Assembly (NCBI GenBank): GCA_022266195.1
Contig: WHVY01000002.1
Coordinates: forward strand, 12,663,001 to 12,727,000
Direction of reading: 5' to 3'
DNA: 64,000 bases
From: Tetranychus cinnabarinus
Lineage: Eukaryota > Arthropoda > Arachnida > Trombidiformes > Tetranychidae
Shown: in pieces, positions 13,301 through 23,798 of the stretch
Numbering within the stretch: position 1 is the stretch's first letter
Layout: every line of letters starts with the position of its first letter
Notes under the pieces: generated by a model
The model's input: the letters and a program-made list of their open reading frames with translations, nothing else
Databases searched by the model: none
Told to the model about the DNA's origin: nothing
Translations under genes and position numbers: made by a program

Positions 13301-15757
13301 ATCAAATGATCATCAACAGTAACAATTACAATTAGTTGTTTGCCAAGTCTTAAGTTTCAATTAGTCAATAAATGATTTTAGGCAACTTGAAAATGACAAA
13401 GAGGTTCATTTTGTTGACTAGACACAAAAAGATTCTCATTTTGAAAGGTTGCCTTAGTTTTTGCTGGCTAATAATAACATTGAGGTGAGATTTTTTTATT
13501 GAAAATCAATGGAGATCATGGTGAACATCATTGAGTAATTTGAAATCACGCAATCAATTTGTTACCGAATGTAATACATTTACTTTTATTTAATAACAAA
13601 TGATGGAGACGATAGATAAATCACGATCATAATCATCATGATCATCATCATCATAACATTTTATTCTCTGTTTTAATATCATTGTTATTACACTCTTTTC
13701 GTTATCCCAATAATCTTACCTGATTCTAGTGATTAGGTTATCAGCCTGGTTTCATTTATTCCTGATGATTATTGTTACAATTGAATGATTTATTAAATCA
13801 CATCGTTTTTCCCTCTCTTTCCTAGTGTTAACCACTGCCACCACCACCACCAGTGATACTCCTGCCAATAACATTTAATCACACATTTTTGTCTCGAGCT
13901 ATCACCACCATTTTTGTTTCTTGCACCAACACAGAGTCATTTCAGTTTGTTTGTTTGTTTTTCATGAGAAACCAGACATTTTTTGCCTTCTATTTTACAT
14001 AAAAGTGAATAGAAATATTGAGTAATTTCATTTTTCAGGTTTATTGTTGATTTTGTGCTTCCTCAACTATACAAATTTGCAATTTGCTAATCTCTTTAAA
14101 ACCTTGTTAACTTGGTTTGCAAGTAAAAGAAACCCTGTGACTGTTTTTTGGTAACAAACTCTGAGTAAGTTTCTTTTTTTCTCTTCTTTTTCTCTTCTTT
14201 TTCTCTTCTCTTTCTCTTCTTCAATTTTCTATGTGCGTGAAAAAGACTTGCTTATTGTTTATACAACATGATGTTGATGGTTACCATTAACTCTCACTTT
14301 AATCACTCAACTCAATTTATCTCCAGTCTTGTTCAGTCTCACTCTATCTTTCCCTGTGTATGTTTCTTGTTTCCCTCTTTCCCTCTTTTGTTTCCACATT
14401 AAACATACAACTTCAATGTAATCGTCATCAGTAACATCACACATTGACGTTCTGTTGCAAGTAGGCGACATCCCAACTCATTTCATTTCCATCATCATAA
14501 CACCATCAACATCAACATTCACAACATTCAACATTATTCTATCAGTGAAAAAATAACAATTTCATCCTTGGCATAATCTCAATCAGCATTTGTTTTTGTC
14601 TGTAGTGCAAATCTTGGTGCATATCATCTGCCTTCTGTTAAAATTTTCATCAATTACACCTTTTTTGTTAACTTTCAATTAATTTGTGAAAATCAACTTT
14701 GGTTCATAAATTTGTTTCGTCTTGTTGTCTCACCTAAACCAAACTTTCACCCAATTTCAATTGAAATTTACCCGAAAAATTCCATCTTTTGTTTTGTACC
14801 CTCGATACCAATTGCAATTTGAAATCTTCGTTTTGTTAACCCTTTTTGTGCTCAACTTTGCATGAAACCAGCTACAATTAATTTTGTTTTCTGTTAATTA
14901 TCCCAATTGTTCAGCTGATTATTTATTGTCAGTTTATTCTCTCTTTTGAAAAGGTAAATGTTGCAAACATGATATAATGTGTTTATTGGTTTACTCTCAC
15001 TATTTTGCAGCGATCTGATTACCTATTTTTGCTAACCGTGTCTCATCTTTCTTTATTATTTACCACCCGAACATTATCAGTTCAACACATTTGTGCTGCT
15101 GTTGCTACTATTGATATACCTACAACAATAAAGTCTCATCGAATTACTCTGGCATATTATTGTGTTATTATAAGTGAAACTAAATTATGGTTAACTTAAC
15201 CTCGTGTTGTTCCAGTTAACCCGATCGTTTATTTATTCATTGACATTATTATTATTATCCATTGTTGAGGAACCAAGTTTTGATTAATATTCAACTCAAC
15301 CAATCAAATGAGATACATTGGAATAAAATTCTGGTTCGTTGATTTTGTAATTCATATTCCCTCTATTAGCATCATCATCGTCATCTACTCCGTCATCGAC
15401 ATCATTATCATTTATTACCATCAATATCATTTTTCCATATAAATGATTTTACAATGATTAGGAATTCATGTATTTTCCATCTTGGTAAAAGCCTTTTTTA
15501 CCATTGTGACTCAATGAATAGCAATAAGTCCATTCTAATTTCCCTCATAAACTATTTTAATTAATTTAACATGCTAATGGTGATGATGACAACGGTAATA
15601 ATGATGTTAATAATGATGGAGTTAAGAGAAAGGGCAAAAAAACATTGTTCCAGATGATGTTAATAATTATTGTACAATAGTGACATTGACAATGATTCTT
15701 GTGATAACTGTTAATTATGACATTCTAACTCTTAATTATTTCCTTTATTTGTAATAG
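10349..15757. other. Long non-coding interval between the two GEF genes
   Basis: 5.4 kb with no convincing coding exon. It holds ATC/CAT microsatellite patches (around 13,630-13,660), short GT-rich tracts and many TTAACCA-like fragments. It probably contains the promoter and untranslated or missing first exon of copy B; GTAAAT-type donors near 14,955 are candidates. A 65-codon frame at 15005-15199 begins at an AG followed by CGATCTGAT, resembling the start of the first recognised copy-B exon, but then diverges completely, so it was not called. Confidence 0.5.
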
Positions 15758-18213
15758 GCGATCCGATCGCAAATTGAAAAAGGATGAAAACCTGAATGTT
15801 AAACGGATGGCTCGAATTGATCAACCCGAGGAAAGACGACGTCAGTGTCGATCCAAGTCAGTGGATAAAGATGATATCAAGGTAAAGAGTTGATTTCAAT
15901 TGGCATCTAAAAGTGTCGAAATGAGTAAAAGCTCTTCAGATGAACAATTGAACACTATGTAAACAAATATGTGTTCAAAATGAATCAATTTCATCAAGAT
16001 AACACTCTAATGGGAACTTAATCATTTAACCTTCTCAAAGCATGTACATAGTGATATGTTAACAGTAAATGAGATTAATACTGATTTCTGATTAACTCTT
16101 TTTATTTTATTTTCCAGAATCATTCACGAGAAAAACGCCGAGTGCGTATTTTGAAAGCAGCAACCATGGATCATATAATTGAATATATCCTTCTACTAAC
16201 TCCACATCAGCGTGAATTAAATCTATCGGCAACTATTCACCACTGCAGCTCGTTAATGGAGGAAGGTCGAAACGATGTAACCCATATTATGCATGTTATA
16301 TTTTGTACCTACCGTAAATACTGTTCACCTCAAGATTTGTTTGCAATTCTGGTTAAACATTCAAAGAAAGCATCGCCACAACAATTGCGATTTGTACTCC
16401 ACTATTGGTTAAGATATTATCCGGAAGATTTTTTAGTTCCTTTGGAAAATGAAATTGTCGACTCAACAAATGATAGCAACGACCCTCCTTCAACTACTAC
16501 CTTATCAAACATTACTTCCTCGTTAAAAAGTAATTGTCTTTTAATTACAAACAACATGAAAAATAACAATGAAAATTGTATTAAGAATGATGAAACATCA
16601 AAACTTGATTCTCAACCTGTTATTCAAAGTAAATCTCTCCGCAGTTCATCAATCTCACCATCGCCCACTAAAATTGTATCATCATCCACTATGCCCTCAA
16701 ACCAAAGAATATTATTAGATTTATTGTTGGAATTGCCCTGTGTCGATGATACTCTTTATCGAAAAGCTTACTTGTTTATTGAACAAAGTAAATTTGATCA
16801 ACCCGAGCAAACTCCGCGTAGTCGCCATAACGTGAGTATCATTCAATTGTAAAAAGCAAACAAGTCGAATCGTTTTCTAACTTAAATTTTCTATTTCTGT
16901 GCAGTCCATCAACAAATCACCATCATATTGCATAATTGATTTAGATACAAAATTTGTAGCACAACAACTGACTGCTATTGATTTGGTATGTGTTTATTGA
17001 TTAATTATTGTAACATTTGATATCTTCATTGTAAATCTAATGTTATTATTATTTACTTATTTTTGTTTTTGTTTTTGTTTAATAGGAAAATTTTTTATCA
17101 CTCAAACCATATACTTTATTGAATGGCCATCGACACAATCCAAGAGTTCAAAATATGATACGAAATTTTAATCTTTTATCTAAACACGTTGTTGTTACCA
17201 TATTAAAAGCTCATTCGTAAGTTTTATTATTTGATTATATGTAATAGAATATGTAATATTAATGATAATTTTTTGTTTTAATGTTTAGTCCTGATCTAGT
17301 CACTACTCATTGGATTAATATCGCCCAACAATTACGAAAAATGAAAAACTTTAACTCACTTAAGGCTGTTATTGCAGGATTAAGTAATGAATCTGTATTT
17401 CGTTTGAAACAAACAGTTTGGTCTAAAATAAGTAAAACGACTGAAGCAACATTTAAACATCTTTCTACAATTGTTGATGATGTTGATAATCAAACATTGC
17501 TTAGACAAACTCAACTTGAAATTGAAGGAACTGCTAAAGTCTGGTAAGTGCAATTTAATGCAATGAAAAACTGTAACATTTCCTAATCAAATTTTCTTTA
17601 TTTTCCCTCTAGTTTCGAGGAAGAATCATTTGGTTCTATTCCTTACCTAGGAACATTTCTAACTGACTTAACTTTCATTGATACCAAGTTGACCAATTAT
17701 ATTGAGGTAAATTTCAAATCAGTTATTCAATTCAATTTGTACAGTTTAATGAAAGTAAATCTTACAACGTCTTTCTCTTCTGTATTTCAGAATCCCAAAG
17801 AAGGTGGTAAAAGGCTCATAAATCTGGAAAAGTGTTGCAAACAATTTGAAATAATTACTCAGATTAGATTGCTTCAACAAAATATCAAAGCATCTCTTTT
17901 TGCCCTTTACCAATCACACCAATTAAATGGATTCACCAAATTACCGCCTTTCTACAGTAACTCAAATGTCCCCAGAATAGTTGTTGCCAGATTATTCAGA
18001 ACATGGTTCAACGACTTGATAATCTCAAATATGACTGATAACGATTGGTGAGTGCAAATTATTGAGATTATCTCGAAAAATCAATCTTCAAATTTTTAAA
18101 GGTTGATTTATTGAAATTTTTCCAAAAATGAAATATTCTAATTTTCAATTGCTTATCATTGCAGCTACAAATTGTCTCTCGCATTGGAAGCTCCTTCAAA
18201 TGGTAGAAAATAA
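15758..18213 (+). CDS. RalGDS-like guanine nucleotide exchange factor, copy B (5' end unresolved)
   Basis: Recognised exons: 15758-15881, 16118-16831, 16905-16985, 17086-17216, 17289-17543, 17613-17706, 17791-18047, 18165-18213. The structure is exon-for-exon the same as copy A. The first exon begins in phase (one base completing a codon) at RSDRKLKKDENLN, which lies inside copy A's first exon, so an N-terminal exon is missing or not found. The REM domain (VRILKAATMDHIIEYILLL) and CDC25 domain (GSIPYLGTFLTDL, LINLEKCCKQFEII) are complete, and there is again no Ras-association domain. The linker differs from copy A. Exons 3-5 and their introns are almost identical to copy A while the flanking exons are well diverged. 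At least 567 residues are encoded. Confidence 0.82.
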
Positions 18214-19297
18214 TTGACTGTGTTACCAACTTCAACTAACCTTTTCATCACTTGTTGATTTGAAATTGGAACTCTTCTCATAATTGACTCAACATCAAGT
18301 AACCAATCATCTACTGTATAGTTGTAAGACAATCTCATTCCATCCTTGGAAAGACCTATTTTGTATTTATGATAAAGTCTTTAAAAAACTCGTCTTCCAA
18401 AAGTCTATTTATTTATTTAGCATATTTAAAAATGCCTTTTTTGTGTAAAATAACATAAATGATAATTTTCATTAGATTATGGTAAATAAATTTTCATTTA
18501 GATAATATTTTAATAGTAAATCCAATCCGAATGTTTCAATTATTTTACCAATTCTCATGGTTCAACTCATGGCTGTAAATCATTTAGGCAGAGATGAATA
18601 AATTGCAATCTTAACCAATTCAATGAATAAATGTTGTGTTAAAGTAATCATTTCATTGACTTTACGATTAATTTTGACGTTGATCGCGATGGGCCGCACT
18701 TTCTCATTACCAATGTAAATCAAGGAAATCATAAGGAGACATTGATTGCTAGGAAAATTTCATTTCATTAGTTAACCAAACATGCCCATGAGGGATGGAA
18801 ACACTGCTTTAATCATAAATTAACTGTGATTTACTTTACTGGTGCATAGTAATTCAATTTATTCACAATGATTTAACCAAACTACATTTATTATTCATCC
18901 AGACTACAATCAATTGGTTTCATTAACCATATACTGTCTGATTGTACACAAGCAAACAATCAGCCAACGTAATTATGTTAACAGCCAGGAATAATTAATA
19001 TGACAAATATGCACAATTTGGTAATAAAACTTCAAATGCTGCTTCAATTTTATCTCAACAGTTTTAAAAAAAGCTGCAATTACTTCCGTAATGATTGTTG
19101 ATTGTTGATCAAATAAACACAGTGTTCAAGGTTTAATCAGCTGTAAACACAATAAGTTTGTTTATTAACTAGAGTCCAATGCTCTTGGATTTCAACTCAA
19201 CAGAAACATTAAAGTAAGTATTGGTTTTTAATAGCCACAATTGAAAGACTAATCAATATCTTCAATTTTTGTCACAGGAATTCAGGACATTCAATGG
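18214..19297. other. Intergenic
   Basis: 3' flank of GEF copy B and of the membrane-protein gene, which converge here. No open frame with recognisable protein character; nothing else seen. Confidence 0.5.
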
Positions 19298-20491
19298 TTA
19301 TAGACTGAATTGACCAGTTTGCATCGATGGTATTGTTTTGACTTTTGCTTTTAGTGCCTTAAATATGCTACTCTGAACAATTTCACCTTGCTTCTCAGCT
19401 TTTTCCTCTCTTGTAGATATACTATAAGTTATCCAAGCTCCAATGAAACCGGCGATCATCAATATCAATCCAATTGAAGATATAAGGATAGCCTCTTGGG
19501 TTGTTATACCCAATATAGAATCGTAATGCATGGAATCAATGGTAACTGTTCCAACTGGAAATAGATGTTTATCAAATGATAATGAACAGTTGATGGTCTT
19601 TTTCACTAGTCCATAATCATTGAGTATAAAAAAGATGGTATTGGAATCGACAAAGTCGGTTGGAGCAGAAAAATTTTTGTTTCTTTGATCAATTCTGTGA
19701 CACACTGCAGTTGTATTTGGGAAAATATACCCAGTTTTGCCGATAATCACCTTATTTTCATTAGAATCCCATCTAATAGAATTCATTTTTGGCTTGTTAT
19801 TGACACTGAATCGCTTATTAAACACACTTTCTGGTTGTCTCACATTATGAGAGTAAAAATAGGCATCGGCTTTCCAATCACCCATTTCCTGTGAACTTTT
19901 AGGAGTACAGCTCAAATTGAAAGCTGGCTTGTAACAAGTTAACGAAGTTTCACTTGTAATTTCACAGTTGATGATAAGCTGGCATGATTGTTTCAATGCT
20001 ACACTGAGCAGCTTGGATTTATCAAAACGTATTAAAAAGTAGGGCTGGTAAAAGGAGTCAAAATTTTCACCTTCAATCAAAATGTTGTGATCGATTTCAT
20101 CATAAATGGAAAATCTCGACGTTGAAACGTGAAAGGTTGGCTTATTTCGCCAAACAGGGAACAGTGTAGCAAAAGCATCGTTGGAACAGCCTCCGAGGCA
20201 ATAATGAAATTTGATTTTTAACCTATTCAGGCCATCAGCTCCTTCTTTGGTGTATTCCTGTTCGTAATTTTTATTTGGACACACAAAGGTATCGGTAAAG
20301 TTGCTGGGACAGGTAAAATTGAGTCGAGCTGTAGTGCCACATAAAATTGAGCAAATTCCGTATTCGGAATGTGTTACTTCAAATGAACAAATTCCTCCAT
20401 TGAAACAATGTCCAGGAATCATATCGAGTTGCTCCACTATATTTACAAACCAGATAATGGTAAATAGTTGGTACAAAAGATGCGAAGCCAT
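19298..20491 (-). CDS. Intronless type I membrane protein resembling the plexin membrane-proximal region
   Basis: 397 residues in one exon. There is a hydrophobic N-terminus (LLYQLFTIIWFVNIVEQ), likely a signal peptide, then a Cys-rich ectodomain with several N-glycosylation sequons (NFT, NLS, NTT, NFS, NCS). One transmembrane helix lies near residues 334-354 (AILISSIGLILMIAGFIGAW), followed by a 43-residue basic cytoplasmic tail. The ectodomain carries IPT/TIG-like strands (ILIEGENFDS, TSLTCYKPAF). The juxtamembrane stretch (VGTVTIDSMHYDS, then the helix and TREEKAEKQ) recalls plexins. There is no Sema domain and no intracellular GAP domain, so if related it is a truncated, possibly decoy-like derivative. 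Absence of introns suggests retroposition. The plexin link is inference from short motifs. Confidence 0.6.
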   Translation of the reverse strand: MASHLLYQLFTIIWFVNIVEQLDMIPGHCFNGGICSFEVTHSEYGICSILCGTTARLNFTCPSNFTDTFVCPNKNYEQEYTKEGADGLNRLKIKFHYCLGGCSNDAFATLFPVWRNKPTFHVSTSRFSIYDEIDHNILIEGENFDSFYQPYFLIRFDKSKLLSVALKQSCQLIINCEITSETSLTCYKPAFNLSCTPKSSQEMGDWKADAYFYSHNVRQPESVFNKRFSVNNKPKMNSIRWDSNENKVIIGKTGYIFPNTTAVCHRIDQRNKNFSAPTDFVDSNTIFFILNDYGLVKKTINCSLSFDKHLFPVGTVTIDSMHYDSILGITTQEAILISSIGLILMIAGFIGAWITYSISTREEKAEKQGEIVQSSIFKALKAKVKTIPSMQTGQFSL

Positions 20492-20750
20492 GATTTACTA
20501 ATCAAGAAAATTGAAAGCGACATTTATCTTTCTTCTTTTTAAATTCTGAGTCACTGAGGAAAATGCCATTAGTTAGTAAACTCTTAAAAAATGTAAAGTA
20601 AAATGCATTCAACCATCGAATCCTGTAAAATTTGAAACGAAAGGAAAATTAAATATCTTGATGTGTGGATACAGTTTTTGTTAGCAGTTAGAGTATCTTT
20701 ATTTTAAATGTAAATTGATATCAATATGATACAGATCGGATTCCAAATGT

Positions 20751-21674
20751 TTAATCAAAAATCTTGGTCATTTCTGGATCCACTCCGAGTGTAATGATTC
20801 CTTGCATATTTGGTCCAATATCTGCCATCGAAATTGTGGTTCTGTCACCTTCAAAATGTTTATAAATACCATCATCTCGACTGGCCAATTTATTTTTCGA
20901 TTCGTATTCTTTCCTTTCTGTCAAGTAGTAAAGTTTGTTGAAAAAAAGTTGACCAATATACATTGGCTTGGAAGTTGATTTGTCAGGATAAACCTCAATG
21001 TGAATGTGCTGAGCCCGACCTTTATACCAGCCTGGAATGATTGTTGCAAACGATACTTCTCCAGCATAATTAGAGATTTGGTAACCTCGAAGAAAATTTT
21101 GGCTTTTAATTGAGGTTGGCGCTGCGCTCCTCTTGATAAGATTCAATTTGGAATTGGAATTGAGATTTTCTGGATTTGAAGCATAATTGGATGGATTGTT
21201 GAGTTCTGGTGTTAGTTTTGATTTTGTATCACGAGTTTTTTGATACACCCTCGAAACATCAAACAAATCATCGGTTTCCTTTTCACCAACAACGTTAAGA
21301 CTTATTGGCTTGCGTCCGTTATTGAACAGAATACCAGATTTTTGATGAGATGAGTCTATACCTGAATATTCACCTTTAGCGTTTGCATGCCAAATATGTA
21401 CATAAACGCCTTTCAATGGTTCACAAGTACGGGCATTTATTAGCCTAATGATTAAATGTAATGCTATTCCTGGCTCTCCATCGATAATGTTGGATCGCTC
21501 CGGGTCATTGGGTAGGAAATAATGTCCTTCATCACTAAATGGGGATAATTCACAGATGTATGAAGATTTATTTTCATCTAAAAATTGACTTTTTGCTTCG
21601 TCTAGTTTATTATCATCAATAGGCTTTGGTTCAACAAGATGGCAAATTAAAACAATAATCACTTGGACTAACAT
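20751..21674 (-). CDS. Secreted intradiol ring-cleavage dioxygenase
   Basis: 307 residues, single exon. The first 16 residues form a signal peptide (MLVQVIIVLICHLVEP). The dioxygenase core shows the family landmarks: DEGHYFLPNDPERSNI (first Tyr ligand region), VHIWHANAKGEYSGID, and the iron-binding PGWYKGRAQHIHIEVY with Tyr and two His, so all four presumed Fe(III) ligands are present. An insert of about 60 residues sits between the two halves. Family knowledge: these enzymes open catechol rings between the hydroxyls. In spider mites they were gained laterally from fungi and expanded, and are linked to handling of plant aromatic compounds. Secretion fits an extracellular gut or salivary role (inference). 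The absence of introns is consistent with transfer. Confidence 0.92.
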   Translation of the reverse strand: MLVQVIIVLICHLVEPKPIDDNKLDEAKSQFLDENKSSYICELSPFSDEGHYFLPNDPERSNIIDGEPGIALHLIIRLINARTCEPLKGVYVHIWHANAKGEYSGIDSSHQKSGILFNNGRKPISLNVVGEKETDDLFDVSRVYQKTRDTKSKLTPELNNPSNYASNPENLNSNSKLNLIKRSAAPTSIKSQNFLRGYQISNYAGEVSFATIIPGWYKGRAQHIHIEVYPDKSTSKPMYIGQLFFNKLYYLTERKEYESKNKLASRDDGIYKHFEGDRTTISMADIGPNMQGIITLGVDPEMTKIFD

Positions 21675-23054
21675 TGTTCACTTGGCATAATTTATTTTAT
21701 TTGAACTTGTTGAGATTAATATTAAAGACTGAACTACCATCGTATTAAAAGCAATGATATCAAAACAGTTATCAATTTCCATAATTTTTTTGCTGTCAAT
21801 CATTCATTTCATCATTGAAATTATCAATTATTTTGATTCATAATTGCAATGATAACATGAAATAATACGTTAAACTAAACGTATTAACGACATTGTTAGA
21901 GAGGTTTCCTGATCAAAAACGATTTTATCCAAGCAACCAGTACGTTTCAAACATGATATAGCTCATGTTGGACGAATAATCATTAAGATGCAGAATATCG
22001 AGATTAGTGAAATAAAATCTTGAAAAGTGAATGAAATAGGAAACGCCACACATTTGGGAAATTATTTTCAACTTTCTAACATTATGATATTATGACGTTA
22101 TGATATTTACAAGGGTGCTGAACAATATTTATTGAACCTGATGGGGTCATCAGATAAAGTAAAAAATAAATGCTTTGGTCATTTATTTCCATAGAGTGAA
22201 ACCTTCGAAGCGCAATACATGTACCTCATAAAGCCAGAAGGTTTATAACAACTTGCACAGCATCATTGGAGTTAGAATGAAAAGTTATATCTGAAAAATT
22301 AGGTCCAGGTGGTCATCGAGGGTTCCAACAGATTTCTAAGTAACTTCCCGGTGGAGTACGAATTTCGTTTAGCAAGGCATCCTCTACACATCATACAGCT
22401 TTCGATTCGATTGATATATGGTCCATTATTCTGAACCTTAGCCCGAAAATCCAACATTTTTGGCTAACCTCCTCTGCTCAACCCATTCAAACTCCTGGTA
22501 GTCTTCATAACGTGATTATATCATTCAATTTTCAATGGGGAAAGGCAATAAAGTCCAGGTTGACCATAGTCACTTTGGTCGACTAGCGAGAAAAACAAGT
22601 TTAGTGGCGTTTAAGCGCATCTTATTTTGACGCAAAATTAGCATTTGATGGAAGTTGGCGGGGGAAATTATTGAACATCAGATTCACTATTACGGCTTGA
22701 TCTTATGTTTCCCTATTTTGTGCATTTTTGCAACAAAAATATTTGATTTGAATTATCACTTGAACTGTTTTTATTATTTTTTTATTTTTGTACATTGAAC
22801 ATTTGTTTTGTTTACTTGGCAAACAGATTTAAAAATGGTGCAATTTAAACTGCTTCAGTCGCTTAAGCTTTTTAGGCAACTGATGGCTTTTAGTCATTTC
22901 AGCTGCTCACTCTACGGCTAGACTCGCTAAAATGGTTTATTGGCAGCTAGTCAGCTGATGCTTATTAGCTTGTAGCTAAGGTATCCAAAGTTTATCATTT
23001 ATTTTAAAGTGTATCATCAATCTTATATTATTTTTGTTTTGTGTTTAAGTCAAA
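21675..23054. other. Intergenic, divergent upstream region of dioxygenase and MED10
   Basis: No coding sequence supported. It must hold the promoters of two divergently transcribed genes. A short GC-richer patch at 22,560-22,680 and CAGCTG-type motifs at about 22,900-22,970 lie upstream of MED10. Confidence 0.45.
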
Positions 23055-23456
23055 ATGACGAGTTTGGACTCTTTAGAAGCTCAATTAGAGTTGTTTATTG
23101 AAAATTTAAGACAATTGGGAATCATTGTTACTGACTTTCAACCACAAGGACAAACTGTTTTAAATAGCAAAATTAATCAGATCATCACTTCGCTACAAGA
23201 GATTGACAAGAATAAAGATAAAATACCTGATATTCAAATACCATTGGAAGTATTTGATTACATAGACCAAGGAAGGAATCCACAATTGTTTACTAAAGAC
23301 TGTATGGAAAAAGCTTTGGCCAATAACGAGCTATTAAGGGGTAAAATAGATGCAACGAGGAGATTCAAAACCATGCTTCTTATTGAACTAAGTAAGGTTT
23401 TTCCTAATGATATGGCTCGTTATAGAGCTATTAGAGGTGATGAAAGAGCCAGCTGA
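23055..23456 (+). CDS. MED10: Mediator complex subunit 10
   Basis: 133 residues, single exon, starting at an AAAATG. The whole protein matches the MED10/Nut2 family. Landmarks are the N-terminal helix LEAQLELFIENLRQLGIIV, then PLEVFDYIDQGRNPQLFTKDC, and the closing FKTMLLIELSKVFPNDMARYR. Length is normal for metazoan MED10 (about 135). It is a subunit of the Mediator middle module, which links transcription activators to RNA polymerase II. It converges on APC7, with about 340 bp between the two stop codons and a likely AATAAA at about 23,564. Confidence 0.93.
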   Translation: MTSLDSLEAQLELFIENLRQLGIIVTDFQPQGQTVLNSKINQIITSLQEIDKNKDKIPDIQIPLEVFDYIDQGRNPQLFTKDCMEKALANNELLRGKIDATRRFKTMLLIELSKVFPNDMARYRAIRGDERAS

Positions 23457-23798
23457 AAAGGAAAAGATCTGTTTAAAGATTTTCCGTATTTATGAAAAAA
23501 AAGAAACATTTTCTAATATCGAGATATACCATTGCTTACCTTTGACCAACCAATTGTACAACTAAATAAATGGTATAAAAATACATACCGCTTTTGTTCG
23601 CTCACATAAATGAGATGTTCGTGAATCATTTTTTCTTGTGTGTTTCATCTTCATATCGGCAAACAAATTGTAAGTCAACAAAGATCAAGACTTTCAGTTT
23701 GGAAATGCAAAAAGCATATAGTTCATTTGTTTACTTTTCACAAAATAAAATTACAATGCAATGTTTGGTCTTATTACAAGACTGTTATCAATAAAAAA

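Noticed and set aside
13630..13660. ATC/ATG microsatellite
   Set aside because: Ordinary simple-sequence repeat.
15005..15199. Possible first exon of GEF copy B
   Set aside because: Only the first few bases after the AG resemble GEF sequence, and the frame has no similarity to copy A's N-terminus.
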